DNA of 64,000 nt, taken from NCBI RefSeq assembly GCF_029867415.1, contig NC_081182.1, forward strand, positions 11,042,646-11,106,645, given 5' to 3'. The notes under the pieces were generated by a model. The model made no database searches. It saw only the letters and a program-made list of their open reading frames with translations, and was not told where the DNA came from. The position numbers were made by a program, and so were the translations under genes. The DNA comes from Vicia villosa. Lineage: Eukaryota; Streptophyta; Magnoliopsida; Fabales; Fabaceae. Position 1 is the first letter of the stretch, and each line of letters begins with the position of its first letter. Positions 24,831 through 37,383 of this stretch are shown piece after piece.

Positions 24831-27700
24831 TGTTGCACCCCAAAATTTGCCCTCTTTATTTGAGCTATAAGTTATGGATGACGTTTATTTCGTCGTCCAA
24901 AAATAGAAAGAAAGTAATAAAGAGTTCTGATGGTTTATACAGTAAAAATACGAAGAAATTTACAAGTCTCGTCTGGAAGGAGTTATGAGCTTAATTCCCG
25001 CGTTACCAGGACTGTTTCGACATTATCTACAACTTTCATGTTCAGCTCAAAGTCAATTTCTTTGAGGAATGCTGTCGAATTTGGATTTTAGGAATAGTCG
25101 GTGGTGCTGAACCCACATTTTCGGATGCCAGAAAATTCATATCTCATGATCCGCTCATCGAATTCACTCGAGATTTTAACTGCAGCTCTGTGCCATTATC
25201 CCCGACATTTCATATGTTTAGTCCGTCGACCGATTATGCACTGAAAATTCTTAGAATTTTGAAGAGTGTTGCCGTTTTCCAGTGAAAAGTGTGTTTTCGG
25301 GTACGTCGCGGCAAGTTCGAAAATTTATAACATCTTCGATTTTTATCGTATGAAGTCCATTCCGGCGGCATTCTCTCCGAAATTTCGATAGCTTCGATTT
25401 TTCTGCAAGTACACTCATTCAGATGTCGAGCCGAAGATTGACTTTGATCGCGTTCTTTGAGTGGTACTCACAAAATTCTACACAGTCGCACCAGATGAAC
25501 CGACGTTTCTTGTCATTCAAACGCGCATAATTTCTTTACCGTTTGTCGGATTGAGATGATTCTTGCGGCTACGAGTCACAAATTTAGTTATCTTCAAATT
25601 GACGTTAGTCCCGTTTTCAATTTTTACGCCGATCCACGTTTACCAGAAAAAGCCTAAAAATTAAATAGTTAGGAGCGTTATTGACATTTCACCATTTACA
25701 CTATATATATTTTCTTTCCTTTTTTTTTTCTCTCTCAATAACTTCACTTGCACCAAAAAATATCAAAAACATTTTTTCTCATTCTCAATTTTTCCCAAAT
25801 CAAAAACCCTCTTTCTATCAATTTCCAAAAAAAGATTCTCAAGAATATGGATAAAGTGATAAACTACAAGATCGGTAAACTCAAGAACGCAAGAATCCCT
25901 CTCCAACACCGATCAACCTTCGACCACAACCTCCCTCCGTCGCCGGCCACCGCCGCAACCTTGCCGGACTTCCTCTCTCCACCGCGAATCCTCTGTTTCT
26001 CTATTCGATTCACGCCGTGACTCTGCGTTTGCACTGCGACCTCACCTTCAGGTTGCAGTTCCGGCCGCGGTCTCTACTCCTCCGATCCTCTTCATTTTCC
26101 CGGTAATTTCACGATCCTTTAGTTGTTGATTCAATTGTCTGCATTGTGGATGAAACCTGTTGATTGTTGTTAGTAGCTGATGATAAATTCTAGTGCGGAT
26201 CTGGTCGTTCGAATATAAGTTTGATGATGATGATGATTATATGCTTGCTACTGGTGATGATACTTGAATTCTGAATTTGCTAATTGTTGTGCCTAATGAT
26301 GAATATTCAATTATGGAGGTTGTCGTTGTTGAACAAATTTGAATGAAAGGTAGATTTGCGATGATATTCGTATTTGATATTGAATGCTAATTGTTGAGAT
26401 TGATATTGTTAGAAGTTCAGAGTTTGTTTGTTGATGATTCTTGAAACTCAATTGGGGGACAATGCTTGTTGTGCTTAATTAATAATAGAAATTAAAGTGT
26501 TGTTGTTCATTCTTGAGGTTTAAGAGTGGGAGTGTTCATTGAGTCGTGTATGTAGAACTGTTGATAGTATCAAATGGTGATTATATTGGTTGATTGCTGT
26601 GGTTCAAATTCTTGAATATGGAATATGCATAATTGCTAAGAGTTGAACATGTTTGTAGCATTCTTTTGGGATTTGATAATGATAATTGAAATTGTTGTCG
26701 GTGAAGGTTCTTGAGTTTAAAATGTTGATGAAGATATTTGTTCTTGAGTATTTGTTGATGATGATGTTCATGAACGGTTAATAATTACTCTTGAGATTTG
26801 ATTCTTGATTCATGCGTCATTTGTGCTATGAACCATGTCTTTCATGCTGATTTTCAACTAGTAACTTGTGTGCTTTTGTGCAAGTTGCTATGAGTCAAAT
26901 ACTTGCATTTTTATACTAAGTTGTGAACTTTAATGATGATCTTGTTAGACAATCCAATGCTGGAAACTTTAAGTGTGAATTGAAGTTGTTCTTGACAGGT
27001 TATTTGAGTAAAATTCATGATTCTAATTGTGTTTAAGTGCTGGAAATTTGATGTGTTGTTGTAGGCATTGGTTGTGTTGCATTTCGTTTATTTTGACTCA
27101 TTAAAAATGTGGAAAAGACAAGAGTAATTGTTGTGCTTGTTGTTTAGTGTTTAATTGTGGATTCACTAGGTAAAATAGGCTTTATATGATTGCTAATGAA
27201 TGATAATTATGCTGGAAGTTTTAAAAAATTGTTGATGTTGCTTTGTTGGAAGTTGATGATGATTGAGTTGTTAATGAAAGTGATGATGCTGAATTTTCAA
27301 TAGAGTTAGTGTTGTGTCTAATTTTTGAATTTGAACATGCATGAGGTATAGTTGTAATGTTGTATAATGGTAAGAGTTCTTGATTTGAATTTTGTTGATA
27401 GTTGTTGTTGGATACAAACTAGTTTCTTGAGTGTGAGTTGTATCGTGTTTCCAATTTTTGTTTGCTAGAAGTTGTTTAGAATTGCTTTGTGTGAAGGGTT
27501 GATCACTAGAATTGGATATAACATGATTGGTGAAGATAATTGGGACTGTTTTGAACATAAACAATGCAGAATTTTGGTTGTGTAATTGTTGGTGTACTTC
27601 ATCATTTAGTTTGACTCATGAAAAGGTAGAAAATAAAGGAAGTTGTTGTGCATTTGGTTTATGATTTAGTTGTTGATACAAAGTGAAAATAAAGTTGGTT
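24831..27700 (+). mobile_element. Probable long gypsy LTR (3' end uncertain)
   Basis: It begins TGTTGCACCCCAAAATTTGC, which shares CCCCAAAATTTGCCC with the 5' end of the solo LTR at 52999-56890. A TATA-like actatatatatttt lies near 25698, followed by a pyrimidine-rich leader and a short GC-rich stretch (25920-26000), as in other long plant LTRs. Beyond that it is GT-rich noncoding DNA. I could not find the matching target duplication or the right boundary. Confidence 0.5.
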
Positions 27701-27972
27701 TGAATAATTAGGTGACGCTATCAAGTGCTGAACCTTTTAGGGGGTCAGTGCTGCGCGACGCTATATGAGATTAACAACATAGGTTATTATTAGTCTAGAA
27801 ATCCAATTTACAAAGGAATTGATGATCCTTACTGTGTGAAGGAACGCCCTTCTCCCATTTTTTTAGTTTCTAATTTCTTCCCCTCTCAAGATACAAGGTT
27901 CCTAAATTTTGTTCTATTCCAAATATGTCATACCTTGCAGGAAGTAGATTGTGGATATTTATAGGAAAAAAA

Positions 27973-28610
27973 ATGAGAACTGAAGTCTTCCAAACTCCTA
28001 ACATCTATCGCCATCTTCTCAAGGCGGTCAAGAAACATATTGGGAAAGAAGAGAATAAGAGACATTTTCTAGAATATGTAACCTCTGAATTCCACAAGAA
28101 CCGAAATCTGACTGATGGTGTGGCTGTCCAACATAAAATCAAGCTTGCTCGTGATTACACTTACCTTCTTAACAACGTGCACTATCACAAGGTATTACGA
28201 AACTCTGGTTTTATTGTAATTTCCCTTCTCAAACAGCATTTCTATTGTAGAGGCCTGTACTGTACATTATTCCAAAAATGGTCAAATTATAAACACATTC
28301 AGTATGAATGATTCCATATAGCCAAATTGGATCAAGACAAAAGGAATCCTCTGCAGATTTTGTCTAATTATGGATATCAATCATAGTATTTTTGTTTTGA
28401 CTCATTTTATGTCGGTAGTGTAAATCATTACTAGACAAAAAGCACATTTTATCTGGCTGGTTTTCTGACCATGATTCATTGTCAACAATCTTGTAGGAGT
28501 TGCTTTTCTCATATAACATTGCAGTTGATAGATCAGACGAGGTTAAAAGGACACTTGGAAAATCTGCTGCTAGTGTCGGCCTTCAGCTTCCTGAGGTTTA
28601 TCGATCATAA
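27973..28610 (+). CDS. LYR-family (complex I LYR-like) protein
   Basis: Exon 1 is 27973-28191 (donor AAG|GTATTA) and exon 2 is 28497-28610 (acceptor TTGTAG), giving 110 residues ending LPEVYRS. The N-terminus MRTEVFQTPNIYRHLLKAVK holds the LYR-type tripeptide (IYR, residues about 11-13) at the start of a basic three-helix protein. LYR proteins are small mitochondrial factors for Fe-S transfer and respiratory-complex assembly, usually bound to acyl carrier protein; which complex this one serves is unknown. An in-frame ATG at 27925 would add 16 residues, but a likely 5' UTR acceptor (CTTGCAG at about 27935-27941) lies after it, so I take 27973. Both exons are intact. A polyadenylation signal AATAAA is at 28647-28652. 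Confidence 0.85.
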
Positions 28611-30111
<1,501 letters not shown>

Positions 30112-30905
30112 ATGAAGTCAATAGCTACACTTCTCTTGGTGCTGAACTTTTGCATGTATGTCATAGTTTTAGCCATTGGTGCATGGGCTATGAATAGAGC
30201 AATTGATCATGGTTTTATTATAGGTAAGAAAACATTTCATATTTCCTATTTCCTATCTTACACATTCCGTTCATCACATATTTTGGAACATAAGGAGCCT
30301 CTGTCGAGTTGGTGTTAGCCCGTGCGCAATTCTTATGTTGCTAAGAATTATGCAGGTCCGGAATTAAAACTTCCAGCTCATTTTTCACCCATTTTCTTTC
30401 CAATGGGAAATGCTTCAACTGGATTCTTTGTTACATTTTCTTTGTTGGCTGGAGTAGTTGGTGTTGTATCAGCAATTTCCGGAATCAATCATATCTGTTC
30501 ATGGACTGCTAATAGTCTGCCATCTGCAGCTTCAGTTGCTACCATGGCTTGGACTCTTACACTTCTTGCCACGGGGTAATCTACTCTCTATGATCTATTT
30601 TCTTCAATTTATGCATTATGATAATACTGATCTAACAAGAGTTCAATTTTCTGCAGTTTTGCGTGGAAAGAGATTGAGCTTCAAATTAGAAACGCGCGCC
30701 TGGTAAGCTGAGAAAATAAAATCATTTGACAAATTTCTCTTGTCAACTTTATATTTTTTACTGTTGAATTTTTCTCTTTCAAAGAATTCTGATGTGTGCA
30801 ATTTTACAGAGAACCATGGAGGCTTTTCTAATTATCCTCTCAGTTACACAACTTCTCTACATAATTGCCATTCATGGTGCTGCTGCATATAATATATATA
30901 CTTGA
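30112..30905 (+). CDS. AWPM-19/PM19-like plasma membrane protein
   Basis: Four exons (30112-30223, 30356-30575, 30657-30702, 30810-30905) give 157 residues; all introns are GT-AG and phases agree. Four hydrophobic helices are visible: residues about 4-26, 52-75, 95-112 and 130-148. Family landmarks include GAWAMNRAIDHGFIIG, LPAHFSPIFFPMGNASTGFF, WKEIELQIRNARL and the closing helix LLYIIAIHGAA. AWPM-19 proteins (wheat PM19, Arabidopsis PM19L) are small membrane proteins induced by abscisic acid in seeds and by cold or dehydration. The molecular activity is not settled; osmosensing or ABA transport have been proposed. All exons are intact. A polyadenylation signal AATAAA lies at 31008-31013. 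Confidence 0.93.
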
Positions 30906-32157
30906 AAGTTGAGAGTTTTTTCTTCTTTTTTATTTCGTTTTCTTTTTAACTGTCTTTGATTTTTCTGATATAATTTGAATAATTGGATTTGTGTAACTAA
31001 CAAAAGCAATAAAGAATATCTAATTTTCTTCATTATTTTTTTATCCACTGACAACTATTTTAAGCCATACAGCCTAATCACAGGTTCTGACACGGATAAC
31101 ACGACGCAACATAGACACTCAAACACTAATTATGTCAAAAATATTGGCCACCGACACCATTACATATACGATAATATTTAAAAAAGTTAAAAATATTATA
31201 ATAAAAATTGATGTCTTTAATTCTGCATCGATAACATTGTTGCGATAGATGTTTAACCCTTTTAGATACTTATAAAAAGGTTTGTCCAAAAAATGTATCA
31301 GGTGTGTTGAAGCAAAGAATAAAAATATTGTTTTTTAATACTTGTCTGAATTGTCCGACACGTGAGCACCGATTCAAAGAGTACCAAAACAAACAAAAAA
31401 ACCATTTTTCGGGGGACATTTGTTCAACTTTTCCAACACTTGTAAGACTTTTCCGACATGTGTCGTACATATGTAATATAAGTGTTGGACACTGACACGT
31501 ATCGGGCATTGCAACAAGGCTGCTCTTAGAGATATTTGTGCTTCTTAGCATACAACTATTTCATTTCAAAGGGCATATTGATAATTTGGTATGATACACA
31601 TAAAAATAAATTTTATCATGGAAACTTCTAAGCATATTGATAATTTCTATATCACAGAACTAACAATGTAGCTTGACATACTCAAGAATTGAGCTGTAAA
31701 TTGTTGCCAATACAATAAATCCAATAAACTTCCCTATACTAATGTAAACAAACCTTATATGATCACTTGGAAACTCTGAACCTTGACCCTCTACATCAAA
31801 ATATTTTAATAAAGTCCTTCTAATTTTTCTGTTTTAGCTTTTGGAAGGTCTCAAACAAGATTTTAGGATTTTGGTAGACGCACCATCGAAAAACTTGCAT
31901 TGGTGAAAAGTTTCTCATGAAGCACCATTTTCCCTTTTGACATGCAGGTTGAGATCCTAAGCTTGTATTTCTGCAAGAAAAGCAGAAAGCAGATATTGTC
32001 AACCATAAATCGATTTACAGGGTCGAAATGTATACTATACCGGGATAGACCACACAAAAAAATCCTCAAAATATGCATTATCAGAAAAAACATTGCAACT
32101 TCAAAATCAATTGATTGAATTAATACATAGACGAAGAAGTAATGAACAAACCTGAAA
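30906..32157. other. Intergenic with tgtcgg-type repeat fragment
   Basis: 31310-31520 contains short repeated gtccgacac/gtgtcgtac/gttggacactgacacg motifs. The same style of repeat is found in the transporter introns at 42773-42910, so it is probably a shared transposon-derived repeat. No gene is seen. Confidence 0.4.
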
Positions 32158-32520
32158 TTATCTATCTGAGCCTGACAAAACTTCAAACAGTCCACAGCAA
32201 CTCCACCATGAAGTCTTCTGCACCAAATTTGGAGTTGACCTTACAGAAGGCTGGATATCATATCAGCACAGAAAAATATAGTCAAAATGAATTTCAAACA
32301 AAAGAAAGACAAACCATAATTATGTAATGAAACATTCATACAACCGAAAATGCAAAACCTGATCTTTTGAGCATTCGGGAGTCTCAGAATTCTTACTATG
32401 TACTGCATCACTAGGTAATGGACTACGAGATGATGAAATTAACACTTTACTATCAGATTCCTTTGGCTTAGGTTCCTCCAAATGCGATGTTGTAGCATTC
32501 TCATTTGTCTTCTCAAGCTT
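32158..32520 (-). pseudogene. 3' exons of an unrecognised plant gene
   Basis: The last exon, 32158-32250 (acceptor ATATCCAG), ends in SWWSCCGLFEVLSGSDR and a TAA. The preceding exon ends at 32359 (donor CAG|GTTTTG). It encodes a hydrophilic Ser/Glu/Lys-rich segment (HLEEPKPKESDSKV) back to about 32510. The splice keeps the frame. The Trp/Cys-rich terminus looks like a real conserved protein end, but I cannot name it. No upstream exons are recognisable; 32560 onward is repeat DNA, so it is probably a truncated gene or one whose next intron holds a transposon. Confidence 0.5.
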
Positions 32521-32559
32521 CTGACCTTCACACGGTCGCTCAAGGAACAATCAACATTC

Positions 32560-33648
32560 AGTTGATAAACTTGTGTTTACATGAGTGCTTATTCTTCAAA
32601 GCAGATTACACAAAATATTATGCACATATTGTTTAACACATTTCATAGAAACAACTCATGTGTTAAAACAATTTACATGAAGAATCCTAGACCTAAAACA
32701 CTATACGAGCAACAACTCTAGTGTTCATTATATTTTTCTACAAAGATGTATTTGATACACAGTTGGGCAGCATCTTGTAGTGGTCTTCTTCTTCATCTAC
32801 TTTTTGCAAGTTCCGAGCAACAACTCCTTGCTTCTTCTAATTTCTTCTAAGATGCATATGATGGTAGTTGAATGGCATCTTGAAAAATCTTGTTCTTATA
32901 ATCAACTTCGGCATATCAGCTTAGGCTTTTGCAACATCTAAATTACCTAGCAGAATTTTGATTGGTATGTGCTTTAGCTTCTCGATTTGGAATGCTTCTT
33001 CAACCAGATCATCATCATCATTCTTCTGAAAGCAGATTGAGAGCAACAACTCTTGTTTCAAATTGCTTCTTGACTTGATCTTTATTTCCAACTTCTGATG
33101 CTGATCATGATGCTCTTGAAAAGCGAATAACACTCTCATGAACTTAGACATAATTATTACACCATTGAGCAGCAACTCAGTGTGCATAAAATTTCTAAGT
33201 CATTCTAATGTTGGGTGTATAATCATTTGATTTGGTGTATTCTTCTCATGTATTTTTAACACTCATTATTCCATTGGAGCATATTGCATTATATGCAGGA
33301 TTTTCTTTTTCTTATTTGAGTTTTTCTTCACATAGGCTTATTGTTTGTGTATTCAACACTTTTGTTCACTCACCATACAATTCGTATGTGTGTTACCTCT
33401 TACATGTATTCTGATGCCATGTCTCTCACTCTCTTATTCTCTGTGTTGTGCTTTTGTACTTTTTCAAGTAATCTTCTATTTATAGTCTTTTGATACTAGT
33501 AGCTGTTGCTAACACCTTAATGAAACAAACAAGCACAGTGGACATAGTTCAACAACCTCACTTCATTAAAAATCAAGTTCCATGAACAACATTACAACAC
33601 TAACACCTTAACAAATGACATTACAAAATCCAATACATCACAATTACT
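32560..33648. repeat. Repeat DNA with dispersed agcaacaactc motif
   Basis: The motif gAGCAACAACTC or close variants recurs near 32708, 32816, 33044 and 33168 with varied spacers, often with a following gcttctt. This suggests decayed internal repeats of a retroelement. No coding region is supported. Confidence 0.4.
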
Positions 33649-34038
33649 TCAGCAACTACATTTCATAACAAAATACACATTGATCATAAATGATACAACA
33701 AGACAAAACATCTTCAATCTTCCATGAAATTTCTCAGTTTTCAACTTCGTCTTCAAGTTCTTGCTCTTCTTCCTTGATTCTTCGTACAATGACTTCATGT
33801 ATCCCAAAGATGCCATGGCTTCCGAATCCGTGTTCGTCGTATGTGCAACTTCAGTTCCAGAATTTTCTACAAAATCTTCACCCCAGATGAAGAGATTATA
33901 CGTATCCACACTCCTCCAATTAGGGCATCTCCAAAACAACCTACATTTGTTTGGTCCATTCTTGTAGTGACACGACATCATACGAACCTGACACCCACAA
34001 TACTTCCCAACTCGAGATTTCACCGAAGCAAATGACAT
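33649..34038 (-). CDS. GRF-type zinc finger / membrane-anchored protein
   Basis: This 129-residue single-exon ORF begins MSFASVKSRVGKYCGCQVR. The CGC and LFWRCPNW elements followed by YNLFIWGED match the layout of a GRF zinc finger; the usual fourth Cys, before NLF, is Tyr. A hydrophilic coiled-coil-prone stretch (YEESRKKSKNLKTKLKTE) and a C-terminal hydrophobic segment (FCLVVSFMINVYFVM) follow. It has the same domain order as the gene at 6333-6829, and the ATG also lies about 390 bp inside a MULE-type end (34425). The frame is open, but loss of one zinc ligand makes activity doubtful. Partner and function are unknown. Confidence 0.7.
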   Translation of the reverse strand: MSFASVKSRVGKYCGCQVRMMSCHYKNGPNKCRLFWRCPNWRSVDTYNLFIWGEDFVENSGTEVAHTTNTDSEAMASLGYMKSLYEESRKKSKNLKTKLKTEKFHGRLKMFCLVVSFMINVYFVMKCSC

Positions 34039-34199
34039 GATATTGGAGAGCAGAATATGAAGAAGAGAGGAGATGAAGAAGAAGATGTCACGATTTCAGT
34101 AGAGACCCAAGAAGTTGTCACGATTTCATCTTAGAGAGGAGAGGAAGATGAATTGCTTTCACGATTAGGGCAACAGAAGAAATTGAGAGTCCTTTTAAA

Positions 34200-34425
34200 T
34201 TGGACCTAACTGTGCCACGCTGTTATTCAAGCAAGTTATAGAATAAAAAATTTATTCCACGTGCCCTGCCACATAAGCAACCATTAGTGGTATTTGACGT
34301 TAGGGACCAATTCTTCAGACGGAAAATTTTGAAGGGATTAATTCTTGAAGGAAAATTTTGGAGGGACTTAAAACGAAATTTGAAATATTTATAGGGACGA
34401 AAAACTTCATTAACCCTTTAATATT
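34200..34425 (-). mobile_element. MULE-type terminal repeat (one end only)
   Basis: Read inward on the minus strand from 34425, the sequence starts gggttaatgaagtttttcg, continues with repeated gtccct and ccaaaattttcc blocks, and reaches ttggtccctaacgtc. This gtccct-rich end is typical of legume Mutator-like elements and of the same character as the ends at 65-460 and 6026-10918. The opposite end was not found between 32500 and 33650, so the element is probably truncated on that side. Confidence 0.55.
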
Positions 34426-34926
34426 TTACTTTAGCCTTTTAACTAGAAAAAAAATATAATTCCTTTAAAAATTATTCTGTCGTATGAAATGATCATTCCA
34501 CCTCCACATCTTCTTAGTTAGTTACGGTCAACTCCTCCAACTTCTTCCTAATTATGATTTGGAATATCTCTTAATTATAATTAAAAAAACTAATGGTAAA
34601 AACCATTTCAAATAATAGAATATTTTTAAAGCATTACTTTTTAATTTTTTTAATTAAAGTTTTTAATAAAAGAAGAGTTAAAAGGTAGTGCACTAACCGT
34701 ATAAATTAGTTTTACACTGTCATCCAATAGAAAGTTATCAATCTCCCATGCCATTAAATTATTTTTTTAATTAAAAAATTATTTAATTGGATAAATGGTG
34801 GTGATTGGTTGACAGTGCATCACCCATTTTCTCATAAAAGAATTAAAACAAAATATTACAATAAATTAAATTAAAGAATTAAAACAAAATATTAAAATAA
34901 ACTAAATTAAAAAATTGAGTGACTAA
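34426..34926. other. AT-rich spacer
   Basis: No gene is visible. 34690-34830 contains ttttacactgtcatccaat and an inverted counterpart near 34800 (ttggttgacagtgcat), a MITE-like inverted repeat. Confidence 0.4.
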
Positions 34927-36272
34927 TGTAGCGGTAAAAAAGTACTCGACGTGTTCACACACTCGAAATACAACAGAGTCGCCACCAAATTTTATTTATT
35001 CGGGAAAATATCGATAAAACCCACAAAGGAAAAAGAAATGGATGAGTTGGTCATCGTAACCAAATTAGGGTTCGGGAGTCGGTTAAGCAAGGGGAAGGTA
35101 TTAGCACCCCTCACCTCCATCGTACTCGATGAGACCCATTTAGTTAGTTTTGTGAATGAGTGTCAGCGTGATGTTTGCGTTCTTTTGCTTATTAATCGAG
35201 AAAAGATAAAAGACATGTATTTTTATTTTTTATTATTGTGAAAAAGAAAGGATTTTTTATTATTGTGAAGAAAAATAAATGTTTTTTTATTATTATGCTC
35301 GCCAAGACGTTTGTATCTTGTGCGTACGTATTTCCTCGTGCAATGGGAAAGTCAGAGCAATCGTAGTCCGGACGAAGAACCACAAAAATTTGTTGGTTGA
35401 TTTTAGCGAGAGGGTACTCGATCGCATTCAAATGGAGACAATACTACGCGCACATGGATAAGAGATTGTTTGCATCACTACAAGAATGAATAACTAAATC
35501 AAGAGTAAGGCAAGATTTTTGCCATCATCGCATTCGAGTGAAAAACATTTGATCTTCACATGTGGAAGCATGTTTGCGTTTGAAATTGACTGAGTGTCTC
35601 GTTTATGAAAAAGGTTTTAAATTAAAAGAGCCATAAGGCAAAAAGGTTTGAATGAGTTTTGAAGTTGTTTTTTAAAGGGATGTTTAGTGATGCGACAGGC
35701 AAACCCTCTTATGACAAATTTCATGAATACACATCCTCTAGGTGAGGTCATTGCATTATTCATACAAGGTGTGCACCTTGGGGATCAATACATAACCTCC
35801 ATAGATGGAACAGGTTCTAAAGGTCCTTGGAGTTAATGACCAAATCAGATTTCTGTCATGCAATGGGCTAACCATCTTATGACGAATTTCATGAATAGGT
35901 CTCCTCCAAGTGGGATCTTTGTGTTAGCCATTCAAGGTGTGCTCCTTGGGGACTAACACAACACAACCACCTCCTAACTTATGTTTTTTCTCTTGTTTTT
36001 CAAAGCTCGGGTTGAGAGCTTCACTCAAGTATTATTCCCATACCCACAAATGAGTATATACAGAAATAAATAAAAAGTAGTAAAGCAAGAGTAAAGAAAT
36101 ATAACACAAGAGTAAACATAAAGAACATAAGAGCATAAGAATAAGCATAAAGAATATAAGAATAAACAAACAAAAGTAAACACTCAAGCACAAAATAAAC
36201 TAAACTAGGGTTGACCCTCTTAGGATGTGTAGTCCCCAGCAAAGTCGTCATTTTCTGTAGCGGTAAAAAAGT
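34927..36272 (-). mobile_element. Gypsy LTR remnant bounded by TGTAGCGGTAAAAAAGT repeats
   Basis: TGTAGCGGTAAAAAAGT occurs at 34927 and again at 36256 in direct orientation. Read on the minus strand these are LTR 3' ends (...TTTTTTACCGCTACA). At 36256 one is followed by gacgactttgctggggac, resembling the primer-binding region of long-LTR gypsy elements. 34960-35130 shares GAGTCGCCACC and gcaaggggaaggt with the solo LTR at 52999-56890. An imperfect tandem repeat of about 170 bp (35697-35800 and 35867-35960, with cttatgacraatttcatgaa) lies inside. Confidence 0.5.
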
Positions 36273-36311
36273 GCTTTATAATTCTTCTTCTTCTTTTTCA
36301 ATTTTTTGTGT

Positions 36312-36530
36312 TTAGCCTTTTTTTTCATCTGTTGTGTTTTCTGCAAGCGGTGTTACTCCTTCTTTCATAAGATCCCAAAGATCGTAATAACAAAAAATCA
36401 CCTTCATCTGCTCGCACCAATTCTCATAATTCTGACCCTTCAAAATTAGGAGACTCCCCGGAAAATGCTCATTTAGATGATTCATCGCCATCGTGATTTT
36501 CTTCCCACGAATCACACAACCAATGCTCTA
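36312..36530 (-). pseudogene. Ty1/copia gag N-terminal fragment
   Basis: The segment LKGQNYENWCEQMKVIFCYY, then DLWDLMKEGV, is the UBN2/gag start of a copia polyprotein. It is only about 70 residues long, and no pol is adjacent on the same strand. A copia-like leader (tatctagagcattggtt) lies just upstream near 36525. Beyond it, 36540-37318 shows no gene. Confidence 0.7.
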
Positions 36531-37319
36531 GATACTAGATTTTGGAATTAAACTCAAACCTTTTAGTAATTCCTTATCGCTACACAATGATAATGAGAGT
36601 AGAAAGAAAGAAAATTTATGAAGAAATGTGAATTAGGGTTTGAACAAAATTAAAAGGAGAAAGAAAAATATTTTTTGTAGAGTTTCTCTCTGCCCACAAA
36701 CTATAAAAAAATTCTTATTTATTTTACAACTGCAAAATTCGGTGAATACTTGTGTATATACGATATAGGGGTTAGTTACCCCTTATTTATAGTCTTAGGT
36801 TGCTTTTTTCCTAAACCAAAGCGCAAAATTATAAAAATCCAAAATATTTATTTTGGTATAAGGCGAAATCCTGTGTGAAGCAACCTACTTTGACACTTCA
36901 ACATCTAATATAACTCGATACAAATTAAACTATTTCGACACATACATAGTTTTGACACAAAGAATTACATTATTATATGTGGTCGTGAGATGAGTTTGGG
37001 TCTTAGCCCACTTGGATATTGTCGTATCACTAGTTGAAATTTGAAACTAAAAATGGAACATGACTAATTAGTTAACCTTGGATATCTGTGTTATACCACT
37101 ATCTTATCTTAGAAGCTACGTTTCTCTTCTATTAATTTAGAATTAACAAATAACTTGAAAATTAATTTATATTACACTTGTTTGGTGTCTATTATTTGTG
37201 AAATATGAGGAGTAGTGGTTACTACTAGTGTTTGAAATTTACATGCACACTTAGGAAGCAATAGCATGAGTACACTACAACGAGGTCCCACACACATACA
37301 CATAAGTTGGCGCTTCTAA

Positions 37320-37377
37320 GTGAATCTTGCATTGCATTATATATAGAGAGGTTGGTGGCTTTCCATGCAAGATTCAC
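37320..37377 (+). promoter_or_regulatory. TATA box inside a 13-bp inverted repeat
   Basis: TATATATA lies at 37338-37345, 39 bp before the transporter start codon. It sits in the loop between GTGAATCTTGCAT (37320-37332) and its exact inverse ATGCAAGATTCAC (37365-37377). The transcription start is inferred near 37370. Confidence 0.6.
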
Positions 37378-37383
37378 ACTATA

